Shown piece after piece: positions 22,515 to 30,568 of a DNA stretch of 36,654 nt. Position numbers and translations under genes: made by a program. The stretch covers positions 1-36,654 of the forward strand of contig JBBAUA010000034.1 in the NCBI GenBank assembly GCA_040398465.1, read 5' to 3'. The stretch is from UBA7672 sp040398465. Its GTDB lineage: Bacteria; Pseudomonadota; Alphaproteobacteria; Caulobacterales; Hyphomonadaceae. Under the pieces are notes generated by a model that did no database searches, was not told the DNA's origin, and was given only the letters and a program-made list of their open reading frames with translations. Within the stretch, counting starts at the first letter, position 1. Each line of letters starts with the position of its first letter.

Positions 22515-23552
22515 CTAGTCCAGCCCCCGCGCTACCACCCGGTCAGACGTCGAGTACCGCCATTCCTGCAGCAGCGTCCGCAGCGCGGCCACGAAGGCCA
22601 GCGGCTGGTCGAGCATCACATGATGACGCGCCTCCGGGATCTCGATGAACGGCACCTGCCGGTTCAGGAGGTCGCGCATGTATTCGCCGACATCGTCCTC
22701 CCACAGGATCGACTTCTCGCCCTTGAACAGCGCGATCCTGCAACGCGTCGCCTTCAGCAATTCCTGCGGCGGACGCGAGACCGAGAAGCGCCGCCAGATC
22801 GACGGATCGAACTTCCAGCCCCAGCCATCACCGGTCTTTTCTCCGTTCGGGCCATCCTGCGCCGGCTTCTTTGCGAGGCTCCAGCGCGCGATGTAGTCCA
22901 TGATGAAATGGTTATCGCACGCCTGCGGCGGGGCGAGGCGAAAGCGCGCCAGCGCTGCTTCCAGCGTCGGATATACCTTGCCGCCCCGCACGGGCGGCGG
23001 CCCATGGCGCTGGCGGTCAGGCGGGTTCACCGGCGAGTCGACAATGACAATCCCGCCGAAGCGGTCGCCATACTCAGCCCCGGTCAGGATCGTGACAAAC
23101 CCGCCGAACGAATGCGCGACGATGATCGGCTTCTCGGCGTGAGCAAACAACCCGGCCGCCTCGCATACGGCCAGCTGCTCTTTCGCGAACACGTCCATCA
23201 CATACTGCGGACGCCAGTCTGAATCGCCCATGCCCGAGAACGTCATCGCGACCACATGATAGTCGTCGGTGAGATAGGGCGCGACGAAGTCCCACCAGTG
23301 CGCGTGCGCGCCGTTGCCATGCACCAGCAACAGCCCCGGCTTCGTCCGGTCGCCCCAGCTCTGGTAATGGATCTTCGCGCCCTCGCAGTCGACGAACGCT
23401 GTGGTGTAAGGCGTTGCAACCGCAGCCTCGAACCACTGCGGCGCAGGCGGGCGCGCACCCTTGTAGACCGCAAGCGGGCCCTGTTCCGCCGGCATCTCCG
23501 CCGGCTGGTCGCGAACAACCTTGTCCCTGCTGTCTGTCAACCGCGCCTCCAC
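22515..23552 (-). CDS. Alpha/beta-fold hydrolase
   Basis: A 345-residue protein. LLLVHGNGAHAHWW (H78 on) is the oxyanion motif and IIVAHSFGGF carries the nucleophile S148; ARHHVMLDQP supplies the late histidine. So it is a serine hydrolase, unlike the Asp-nucleophile protein in the pnt operon. There is no signal peptide; the first 40 residues are polar. The substrate is unknown. It lies 72 bases after the PQQ-propeller gene on the same strand, with a strong hairpin in between, so transcription may be partly or wholly separate. Dehydrogenase plus hydrolase pairs are known from polyvinyl-alcohol breakdown; that link here is only a guess. Confidence 0.82.
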   Translation of the reverse strand: MEARLTDSRDKVVRDQPAEMPAEQGPLAVYKGARPPAPQWFEAAVATPYTTAFVDCEGAKIHYQSWGDRTKPGLLLVHGNGAHAHWWDFVAPYLTDDYHVVAMTFSGMGDSDWRPQYVMDVFAKEQLAVCEAAGLFAHAEKPIIVAHSFGGFVTILTGAEYGDRFGGIVIVDSPVNPPDRQRHGPPPVRGGKVYPTLEAALARFRLAPPQACDNHFIMDYIARWSLAKKPAQDGPNGEKTGDGWGWKFDPSIWRRFSVSRPPQELLKATRCRIALFKGEKSILWEDDVGEYMRDLLNRQVPFIEIPEARHHVMLDQPLAFVAALRTLLQEWRYSTSDRVVARGLD

Positions 23553-23587
23553 TGCGAAGGTGATTAGGCGCGCGCGAAGGGCAGGGC

Positions 23588-23617
23588 AAGCTGAGCCGGG
23601 CGGGGCCGGCTCAGCTT
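23588..23617 (-). terminator. Terminator-like hairpin after the PQQ-protein gene
   Basis: AAGCTGAGCCGG (23588-23599) and CCGGCTCAGCTT (23606-23617) form an exact 12-pair stem with a 6-base loop, 7 bases past the stop of the gene at 23625. There is no long T-run, so termination may be partial. Confidence 0.6.
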
Positions 23618-23624
23618 CCCGACT

Positions 23625-25559
23625 TCAGGATTTGGGCTTGAAAGCAATCATCACATTGCCCGCGCCCTGGCCGAAGAGGCCATAGCCCGAGTTCATGATC
23701 ACCAGCCCGTTGGCCGCGATGATCGACGCATTGTCCACCGCCGCGCCATTTCCCTTGACGCCGTTGATCGTGTCGAACTCGCGCGCCGTGCTGTACTGCC
23801 AGACCAGCTTACCCGTCTTGCGCTCCAGCATGTAGACACGGCCGTCGAGCCCGCCGGTGATGACGTGGTCGCCGATCACTGTCGGCGCGCCCGAGAGGCC
23901 ATAGAGACCTGCACAGCGCGCCACGAACTTCTTCTCTTCCGCGCTACAGGCGCCCTTGACGGAGAAGGACCAGTCGACCGACCCGTCATCGAGGTTCACC
24001 GCATAGAGGCCCGGCTTGATGGTATCGTCGACCTCCTGCCCGGGGATCGAACGGCCAGCGTTCGAGATCGGCACATAGACGTGCGTGCTATCTGCAGCGA
24101 GGCCCCAGTGGACGCCGCCCATCGCGCCGCCCGTGCCGATGTCGCGGCGCCAGACAACCTTGCCCGTGTCCGGATCCATCGCCCACACGGTTCCGGATTT
24201 CTGTCCGGCGAGGACCAGTTCCTTCCCGTTGGGCGCCTTGGCGATGATGGTCGAGGCGCCGAAGTCGACATCGCGGAACACCGACTCGTTCGCTTTCGGG
24301 CAGTTGAGTCCGCCGCCGCGCGGGCCGCATCCGACGTTGTAGACGTCATCGGCTGTGGCCTGGTGAGACCACTTGATCGAGCCGTCCTTGAGGCTGAAGG
24401 CCATGATGGCGTTGGTGTTGGGGTGCGCCGGGGCCGAGTTGGCCTCGCCCGTGCCCACATAGAGAAGGTTGCGCTTGAGGTCGATCGACGGCGAATTCCA
24501 GACCGGCGCGCCCGACGGACCCCAGATCATCTTGCCATCGCCGCGATCGCGAAGAGGCTTTGCCTGTTCCATCGTGTGGCCTTCCCACACGCGCTTGCCC
24601 GTCATCGCATCGAGCGCCACCACGCCGCCATGGATCTTGCAGCACTCATGGCTGTCCTGCGCCGCCAGCATGATCTCGTACTGCGACGAGGGCGCGATCA
24701 CCTTGTCGCCCACCAGCACTGGCGTGCCGGTCGAGACCGAGGCCGGGAACAGGCCCATGTGCGCGGCCCACAGCTCCTTGCCGGTCATCGCATCGATCAT
24801 GTGGACGAAGCCGCCCATGTCGCCGACGAGCACGACTTTCTTTCCATCGCTGCGCGTGCCGAACCCTGCGCTTGTGCGCAGCGTCTGCTTGCCCTCGTAG
24901 ATCCACTGGATGCACGGCTTGGCGTTGTCAGAGATGTCGAAGGCGAACAGCCGGTTGTTGCTCTCACCCACCGGCACGAAAAGCGAGTTGCCGACCACCG
25001 CCGCCTGGCTGCGCATCGTGATCGCGTTCGGGAAGGCGATCGTCCACGCCACATCGAGCGTGCTCAGATCCTTGCCCGCAAGGCCCACCTTGGCAGGGTC
25101 CAGCGTGCGTGTGTTGTTCATGTCGAAGCCGAATGTCGCAACCGTCGGCGCAGCGCTCAGCTTCGGCGTCGCGCGCGAGGCCGGGCAGCGCATCGCCGTG
25201 GTCCAGCTGTCGTCCTGTTCGCCGCCCTTGGCGAGATAGTTCGAGACGTCCGACACATCCTTCGACGTCAGCCCCACCGCCTGCGGGATCATGATCCCGG
25301 TCATCAGCGCGTTGGTGATGTGTCCCGGCGTCAGCCGAGCCATTGTGGCGGCCGAAGGCGCCTTGGTCGCCTCTGAATTATCATGGCAGACCGCGCAGCG
25401 CGCCTTGTAGACCACCTCGCCCGGATGCGGCCCGGCAGGCGCCGCCTGCGCCACCGTCATCGGCTCGGCCGCCGGATCTGCAGCCGGGGTCGTGCACGAA
25501 ACCGCCAGCGCCATCGCTGAAACAGCCGCTGCCGAAGCAAGCATACGAAGCATGGTCAT
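23625..25559 (-). CDS. Cytochrome c-PQQ propeller dehydrogenase, lipoprotein (PVA dehydrogenase-like)
   Basis: A 644-residue protein. The N-terminus is a signal peptide with a possible lipobox (AVSC, Cys22). A short cytochrome c domain follows with the haem site CAVCH (55-59) and a likely methionine ligand in MTGIMIPQA. From about residue 140 the chain has the repeated blades of a PQQ-binding propeller (e.g. GGVVALDAMTGKRVWEG, GTVWAMDPDTGKVVWRRD). Adjacent cysteines C306-C307 in SHECCKIHGG recall the vicinal disulfide of quinoprotein alcohol dehydrogenases. An N-terminal cytochrome before the propeller is the order seen in polyvinyl-alcohol dehydrogenases. It should oxidise an alcohol in the periplasm and pass electrons to the respiratory chain. 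The substrate is not known. Confidence 0.88.
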   Translation of the reverse strand: MTMLRMLASAAAVSAMALAVSCTTPAADPAAEPMTVAQAAPAGPHPGEVVYKARCAVCHDNSEATKAPSAATMARLTPGHITNALMTGIMIPQAVGLTSKDVSDVSNYLAKGGEQDDSWTTAMRCPASRATPKLSAAPTVATFGFDMNNTRTLDPAKVGLAGKDLSTLDVAWTIAFPNAITMRSQAAVVGNSLFVPVGESNNRLFAFDISDNAKPCIQWIYEGKQTLRTSAGFGTRSDGKKVVLVGDMGGFVHMIDAMTGKELWAAHMGLFPASVSTGTPVLVGDKVIAPSSQYEIMLAAQDSHECCKIHGGVVALDAMTGKRVWEGHTMEQAKPLRDRGDGKMIWGPSGAPVWNSPSIDLKRNLLYVGTGEANSAPAHPNTNAIMAFSLKDGSIKWSHQATADDVYNVGCGPRGGGLNCPKANESVFRDVDFGASTIIAKAPNGKELVLAGQKSGTVWAMDPDTGKVVWRRDIGTGGAMGGVHWGLAADSTHVYVPISNAGRSIPGQEVDDTIKPGLYAVNLDDGSVDWSFSVKGACSAEEKKFVARCAGLYGLSGAPTVIGDHVITGGLDGRVYMLERKTGKLVWQYSTAREFDTINGVKGNGAAVDNASIIAANGLVIMNSGYGLFGQGAGNVMIAFKPKS

Positions 25560-25798
25560 TCCTCCCGAAAGCCCCGCCGCATCTCGTGCGCAGCGTCGGG
25601 CAGCCGGGGTGAGAGTTCTACCTCCCTGCCGCAGGCGTCAACTGCTTAAGCGAGGTAATCAGGCCAAAGACTCTGGCTGAGGGGCGCATCCACGCGCAAC
25701 GTACGGAAAATTCTGCGGTCGGATGTCGATGAGTAGCGGGCCCGTTCGTCGTTCCTGCAGGGCGCCGAACAGGGACGGCTCATACAGGGAGAATGGCA

Positions 25799-26239
25799 AT
25801 GCGGGTCATGGTGTTTGCGAAGGGTGTCGAGGATGGCGGCATGGACGGACCCCCGACGCCCGAAATGCTGGAGGCCTTCGCGGCGATGGATGCCTTTACC
25901 GAGGAACTGGTCAAGGCGGGCGTCTTCGTGGCCGCAGCCGGTCTTAAGGGCCCGGCAGAGACAAGGCGCATTGTCTCGGATGGCAAACGCCGCACTGTTC
26001 TCGACGGCCCCTTTGCCGAGACGGGCGAGGTGATCCTCGGCTTCTCGATCTGGCAGGTGAAGGACATGGGCGAGGCGCTCGCCTGGGCGAAACGCGCGCC
26101 CGATCCCATGCCGGGCCGGAAGAGCGAGATGGAAATCCGCCCGTTCTACGAGGCGGCTGACCTTGAGGCATTCGTAAGCCCTGAGGAGCTTGCCGCCGCC
26201 GCCCGTGACGGCGACCGCGGCAAGCTCGGCGTCGCCTGA
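25799..26239 (+). CDS. YCII-related (DGPF-domain) protein
   Basis: A 146-residue protein. It begins MRVMVFAKGVEDGG and has LKGPAETRRIVSDGKRRTVL followed by DGPFAETGEVILGFSIWQV, the signature of the DGPF/YCII group. The family has a ferredoxin-like dimeric fold; members are often near ECF sigma factor genes, but none is seen here. The C-terminal 30 residues extend beyond the domain. GGGAGA lies 7 bases before the ATG at 25799; the ATG at 25793 is too close to it. It is 76 bases upstream of the acyl-CoA synthetase on the same strand and likely co-transcribed. Function unknown. Confidence 0.85.
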   Translation: MRVMVFAKGVEDGGMDGPPTPEMLEAFAAMDAFTEELVKAGVFVAAAGLKGPAETRRIVSDGKRRTVLDGPFAETGEVILGFSIWQVKDMGEALAWAKRAPDPMPGRKSEMEIRPFYEAADLEAFVSPEELAAAARDGDRGKLGVA

Positions 26240-26315
26240 CTGGCGCATGGCGGCCTTGCCAAGGGGGAGCCGCCATTCGACCATCGTCTCGGGCCCTCCA
26301 GCGGAGACAAAGACA

Positions 26316-27773
26316 ATGCCGATGCTTTCGCTGTCACGCATTGTCGCCTTCTGGGCAGGCATCCAGCCCGGCCGCGTGGCGATCGATCAAGAGGGCGCCT
26401 CGGTAACCTGGGCCGAATTCGAGGAGCGCACCAACCGCCTCGCGCGCGCCTATGAAGCGCTGGGCGTCGGGCGGGACGACTTCGTCACCATCGGCCTGCC
26501 CAACGGCATCGAGTTCATCGAGGCCTGCTTTGCAACCTGGAAGCTGGGCGCCACGCCGCAGCCGATCTCCGCCAAGCTTCCAAAGCTGGAGCGCGACCAG
26601 ATCGTAGAGCTCGCAAAGCCCGCGCTGGTGGTGGGATGCGCGGCGGAGGAATATGCGCCCACGCCGTGCGTGCCCGAAGGCTTCCAGCCGGACGCCAGTC
26701 TCTCGGGTGCGCCCTTGCCCGAACACACCGCCGCGTCCCTGAAAGCGATGACATCCGGCGGCTCAACCGGCCGCCCGAAGCTCATCGTCTCCAAAAGCCC
26801 CGGCGCCTACGACACGGATACCGTCACGCTCGAAATCCAGAAAGGCGGCGTGATGCTAGTGCCTGGCCCGCTCTACCATAACGGCCCATTCCTCTGGGCC
26901 ATGGTCGCGCTCTTCAAGGGCTGCACCGTCGGCATCACCACACGCTTCGACGCCGGGCAGACGCTCCGCACGATCGAGCGCCTGCGCGTCGACACCTGCT
27001 ACATGGTTCCCACCATGATGCGCCGCATCTGGGCGATGCCCGAAGCCACGCGCAACAGCTTCGACATCTCCAGCCTCCGCACGCTCTGGCATCTCGCCGA
27101 GCCATGCCCCGCCTGGCTGAAGGAGCGTTTCATCGAATGGCTCGGGCCCTCAGTGATCTGGGAGCTGTATGGCGGCACCGAAGGGCAGGGCTCCACCACC
27201 ATCCAGGGTCAGGACTGGCTCACCCACAAAGGCTCGGTCGGAAAGCCCGTCGTCACCTGCGAGATGAAGATCGTGGGCGGGGACGGCCGGCAGCTTCCTC
27301 CGGGAGAAGTCGGCGAAGTCTACATCCGCCCGCTCACCGGCCCCGGCACGACCTACCGCTATCTCGGCGCCAGCGCGAAGGCGATCGACGGCGGCTGGGA
27401 AAGCCTCGGCGACATGGGCTGGATGGACGCCGAAGGCTATCTCTATCTCGCCGACCGCCTCTCCGACATGATCATCGTCGGCGGCGCCAACATCTACCCA
27501 GCCGAAGTCGAAGCCGCCCTCGACGCCTTTCCCGGCGTCCGCTCCTCCGCCGTCATCGGTCTACCCGACGACAACACCGGCAACCGCCTCCACGCCATCA
27601 TCGACCGCCCAGAAGGCCCGGCTGATGAGGCGGCGCTGCTGGCGCATCTCGGCAAGCATCTCGTCCGCTACAAGACGCCACGAACATTCGAATGGGTCAG
27701 CGAACCGCTGCGCGATGAAGCGGGGAAGGTGCGAAGGAGCGCGCTGAAGAAGGAGAGGTTGACGGCGGTGTAG
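26316..27773 (+). CDS. Acyl-CoA synthetase (AMP-dependent ligase)
   Basis: A 485-residue adenylate-forming enzyme. The P-loop-like A3 motif is MTSGGSTGRPKLIVSKSP, A5 is ELYGGTEGQG, A7-A8 reads YLYLADRLSDMIIVGGANIYPAEVEAAL, and the A10 region is DEAGKVRRSALKKERL with a lysine in GKVRR. These activate a carboxylic acid with ATP and transfer it to CoA in the cytosol. It is shorter than typical fatty-acyl ligases (about 510-560), mainly at the N-terminus. The group may include bile-acid/steroid-type ligases, but the substrate is open. GGAGA lies 9 bases before the ATG at 26316; upstream in-frame ATG codons give a low-complexity extension unlike the family. Confidence 0.9.
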   Translation: MPMLSLSRIVAFWAGIQPGRVAIDQEGASVTWAEFEERTNRLARAYEALGVGRDDFVTIGLPNGIEFIEACFATWKLGATPQPISAKLPKLERDQIVELAKPALVVGCAAEEYAPTPCVPEGFQPDASLSGAPLPEHTAASLKAMTSGGSTGRPKLIVSKSPGAYDTDTVTLEIQKGGVMLVPGPLYHNGPFLWAMVALFKGCTVGITTRFDAGQTLRTIERLRVDTCYMVPTMMRRIWAMPEATRNSFDISSLRTLWHLAEPCPAWLKERFIEWLGPSVIWELYGGTEGQGSTTIQGQDWLTHKGSVGKPVVTCEMKIVGGDGRQLPPGEVGEVYIRPLTGPGTTYRYLGASAKAIDGGWESLGDMGWMDAEGYLYLADRLSDMIIVGGANIYPAEVEAALDAFPGVRSSAVIGLPDDNTGNRLHAIIDRPEGPADEAALLAHLGKHLVRYKTPRTFEWVSEPLRDEAGKVRRSALKKERLTAV

Positions 27774-27954
27774 GCTGGGACAGCCTTCACGAAACTCTGA
27801 CGGCTTCTGTCTGGATGTCGCCCAGTTCCGGTCGGTAGCAACACTCGGATATCCGAGGCGAGATTCGACCTTCCCGAGTGTGAACAGGCATCGTTGGAGG
27901 ACCCTTCTCACCGTCGCGAAATCAATCCAGTAGCGCGCCTATCCGCGCCGTGAC

Positions 27955-28125
27955 CCCAACGCTGATTCACAGTTCCCGGGCGCCAACAATCTCGCACTGC
28001 GAATCTACGAGACCTACGACACCATCGTCGACGCTTGCCGCACCGCCTCGGAAGGGCCTCATCGCAACGTCGGCATGTGTCACCTCCATCACACAGCGCA
28101 ACTGGGCGACCACGTCATCTGTTTC
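27955..28125 (+). pseudogene. Decayed C-terminal fragment of an IS630-type transposase
   Basis: One frame reads LALRIYETYDTIVDACRTAS from 27991; the next frame reads GLIATSACVTSITQRNWATT from about 28055. Together they resemble the end of IS630-family transposases, where an NR-(I/V)F-x-x-YDDIV-x-x-CC-x-AW block is followed by a short R-I-x-S-I-x-x-R-x-WA block. A frame change separates the two, there is no start, and the catalytic part is missing. It lies in a 456-base stretch (27774-28229) with no other gene. Confidence 0.5.
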
Positions 28126-28229
28126 TGGCGGATGGAAATCTGCAAAGTGGTGCGGAAGAAGACGGTTCCGATGATTTTGCGATGTGAACTGTCCACACAG
28201 TCTGGGAACGAAGGTAAGGGAGTGCGCCC

Positions 28230-28937
28230 CTATTCCCACTCAGACTGGTAGTAGGCGGCCACGATCTGATAGCATTCGCACGCCGCAGCCTCGAGCCCTG
28301 TGCGACTGATGATTGTCAGGCGCCCGCGCGAATACTGGACCAGCCCTGACTTCTGCAAGGCGGAGGCGGCGATCGTCACGCCCGGTCGCGTCACGCCGAG
28401 CATCTGCGACATTAGTTCGTGCGTCAGATTGAGCGTATCGCTGTCTGACCGGTCGTGGACCATAAGCAGCCAGCGCGCGAGCCGCTTTCCTACTTCATGT
28501 GCGCCATTGCAGGCGGCGTTCTGCTCCACCTGTGCATGGAACACATTTGCAAAGCGCGTGAAGCGCCTCCGAAGCGGCCGCGACTCTTCGATGATGATGC
28601 GCAGGCTCGCCGCATCAACCCGGAAGGCGACCCCGTCGCTCTGCGCCACCATCTCCGACATCAGCTTCTCGGCCCCCAGCGCGGCATGAACACCCGCTGC
28701 GCCTTCGCGCCCGACATGGCCGACTTCGATGCGTCCGCCGTGTTCCAGCGGGGCCAGAAGCGAGATAATCCCGCTCTCGACCAGGTAGATGGATTTCGTC
28801 ATCTCTCCTGCCGGCTGCAGTACATCGCCCGACTTCATCGTCACACGCTCCAGCAGGCCCCGCAGCGCAGAGAAGTCGCCCGGCGGCAGGCTCTTAAGAA
28901 TCGCGTTTCTGATTGGACCTTCGTTGTACGCAGTCAC
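28230..28937 (-). CDS. Crp/Fnr-family transcriptional regulator
   Basis: A 235-residue protein. The N-terminal cyclic-nucleotide-binding-like barrel reads MKSGDVLQPAGEMTKSIYLVESGIISLL; it lacks the Arg/Ser set that marks cAMP binding in Crp and the N-terminal cysteines of Fnr. The linker has NAACNGAHEVGKRLARWLLMVHDR, and the helix-turn-helix (HTH_Crp_2 type) reads LTHELMSQMLGVTRPGVTIAASALQKSGL. The C-terminus has ACECYQI. The start is GTG with a weak ribosome-binding site. A second, related regulator lies 506 bases upstream on the same strand. The effector is unknown. Confidence 0.88.
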   Translation of the reverse strand: MTAYNEGPIRNAILKSLPPGDFSALRGLLERVTMKSGDVLQPAGEMTKSIYLVESGIISLLAPLEHGGRIEVGHVGREGAAGVHAALGAEKLMSEMVAQSDGVAFRVDAASLRIIIEESRPLRRRFTRFANVFHAQVEQNAACNGAHEVGKRLARWLLMVHDRSDSDTLNLTHELMSQMLGVTRPGVTIAASALQKSGLVQYSRGRLTIISRTGLEAAACECYQIVAAYYQSEWE

Positions 28938-29443
28938 GCGTTAGCCCAGCGCGCGACGAGGAGCGCTCACGCCGTTCTGCAGGACGCCGCAAAAAGGTGG
29001 TTGTCCGATGCCCCAATGCTTAGTGTGTGCGACGGTGGGGCCGACGTCTTCTCGAGGCTGCAATATGGTAGTCCCGTAGGAAGCGAACGCCGTCATGGTG
29101 AACGCTGGCCAGTTCGATCGCCGGGTCAATTCGCCGACGTTGAGGCAATGACGCCTTTGCGGTGAGGCTGTCTGTCTGAAGCCATACATAGGCGCAGGCT
29201 CGAAGCCGAAAAAGCCGAAGATGGCAGAATCTCAACTCAATCTGTCGGAAAGACCGCATCCATGGCTGAGGCGAACACGCCGAGTGTTAGGGGGGGGGCA
29301 GGGGGCAACACGGCACTCAAGCGCAAGACCGGCCCGCTCGAGGGGATTGCGATCAGCGAAGCATCCGAGTGTGTCTTTGCGCCGGGTGACAAGCAGCAAG
29401 CCGATTAAACGCACGGGAGAAAAGCGCTGATCAAGCCGCGCTC
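28938..29443. other. 506-base stretch without a gene between two Crp/Fnr genes
   Basis: No frame here looks coding. At 29282-29312 GTGTT and AACAC flank a G-rich run (nine G, then five G); on the minus strand this is a hairpin with a C-only type loop. The rest presumably holds the promoter of the 28937 gene, but I see no clear boxes. Confidence 0.5.
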
Positions 29444-30160
29444 TCAATCCCCGAGCAGCCGATCGAACTCCTTCTTTGAGACGCCATAACATTCGCACGA
29501 CAGCTTCTTTAGACCCGCCACGTTCAGGATCGCGACGTTGCCCCGCGTGTAGGTGATGAGGCCCGCGCGTTGGAGTCCGCCTGCGGCTATCGACACGCCC
29601 GGACGTTGAACACCCAGCATCATTGCGAGGAACTCCTGGGTCAGCACGAACTTGTCCGAATTCATGCGATCTCGCGTCATCAGCAGCCAACGGCAGCAGC
29701 GCTGTTCCAGTGAGTGGAAATGATTGCACGCTGCAGACTGCGCTACCTGATTGAAGAGGGCGTGAGCATAGCGAAGCATGACAACCTGCATCGAAGGACT
29801 TTGCGCGAGCGCCTTCCTGAAGAGAGACGCTTCCATCCTGACGCCTTCTCCAGGAACTTGCATGTACACGGCGGTCGGCGCCCGATCGTCCCCAAGCACG
29901 AGCGGCAGACCGACTATGCCTTCATTGCCAATGGTTCCAACCTCGGCAGCCTGGCCGTTGGCCATGGTGTTTACGAGCGATCCCACGCCGGTCTCGATGA
30001 AGTAGGCAAAATCTATCTTCTTGTCGGCTTGATAGAGCGACTGCCTGTATCCGAGAGGCAACCGTTCAAGATTTGGCCGCAGGCTGGCGTAGTCGCGCGG
30101 CGTGAGCAAGGCGAGCAGACGGTTGGTGGGGGGCTCGTCCGGACCTGGCTTCGTCACCAT
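29444..30160 (-). CDS. Crp/Fnr-family transcriptional regulator (second copy)
   Basis: A 238-residue protein from the ATG at 30160 (MVTKPGPDEPPTNRLLALL). The barrel reads LPLGYRQSLYQADKKIDFAYFIETGVGSLV, the linker SAACNHFHSLEQRCCRWLLMTRDR, and the helix-turn-helix LTQEFLAMMLGVQRPGVSIAAGGLQRAGL. It ends SCECYGVSKKEFDRLLGD. It is a paralogue of the regulator at 28230: same AACN linker start, same WLLM block, same CECY near the end. No Fnr-type iron-sulfur cysteines are present at the N-terminus. The frame is open upstream to 30277, but that extension is Arg/Pro-rich and unlike the family. The signal is unknown; the two may share targets. Confidence 0.87.
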   Translation of the reverse strand: MVTKPGPDEPPTNRLLALLTPRDYASLRPNLERLPLGYRQSLYQADKKIDFAYFIETGVGSLVNTMANGQAAEVGTIGNEGIVGLPLVLGDDRAPTAVYMQVPGEGVRMEASLFRKALAQSPSMQVVMLRYAHALFNQVAQSAACNHFHSLEQRCCRWLLMTRDRMNSDKFVLTQEFLAMMLGVQRPGVSIAAGGLQRAGLITYTRGNVAILNVAGLKKLSCECYGVSKKEFDRLLGD

Positions 30161-30568
30161 GGCTGCTGTCGCTCCCTTCCCCTCGCCGGGTAGGCGTGGG
30201 GTCACTTCGGCGCGCGGCGCGCCTGCAATAGCTGGTGATCTAGTTCGACGGTCGCTCAAGTCGATGCGCCGCAACAACGGAAAAGTCGATCCCCTTCAGA
30301 TCGCGACACTCGCTGACCACTGCCTTGCAAAACTCGCAGGAGGCGTTCTTGATGCCAACGCGGTAAACAATAGTGATGCAGCCCCGCTGATCGTGAGCCG
30401 CCCTTAAGCAGCTTTGGCGAATGCCCTAAGGCAGCCGGCTCAAACTCGCCCAATAGACGCCATTAGCGCGGCGCGTTTGGTTCGAACCTCGTGTGCCCGG
30501 TCAACGCCATTTTGACGCAGCGAGAAACGAAGTTCATTTCATCGAAAAAGCGCAGTACCGAATTTCCT
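30161..30568. other. 408-base stretch upstream of the second Crp/Fnr gene, with a possible broken small ORF
   Basis: On the minus strand, from a TTG at 30453, the frame reads MGEFEPAALGHSPKLLK; after a frame change near 30400 a coding-like, Cys-containing run follows (ITIVYRVGIKNASCEFCKAV, then CRDLKGIDFSVVAAHRLE) to a TAG at about 30240. The second part has no start of its own. A frameshifted small gene or chance are both possible. Otherwise I see nothing. Confidence 0.25.

Noticed and set aside
27785..27845. Minus-strand peptide with DRNWATS resembling a second IS630 tail
   Set aside because: Too short, no adjoining YDDIV-like block in any frame; likely chance.
30470..30520. tRNA-like GGTTCGAACC
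   Set aside because: No matching acceptor, D or anticodon arms around it.
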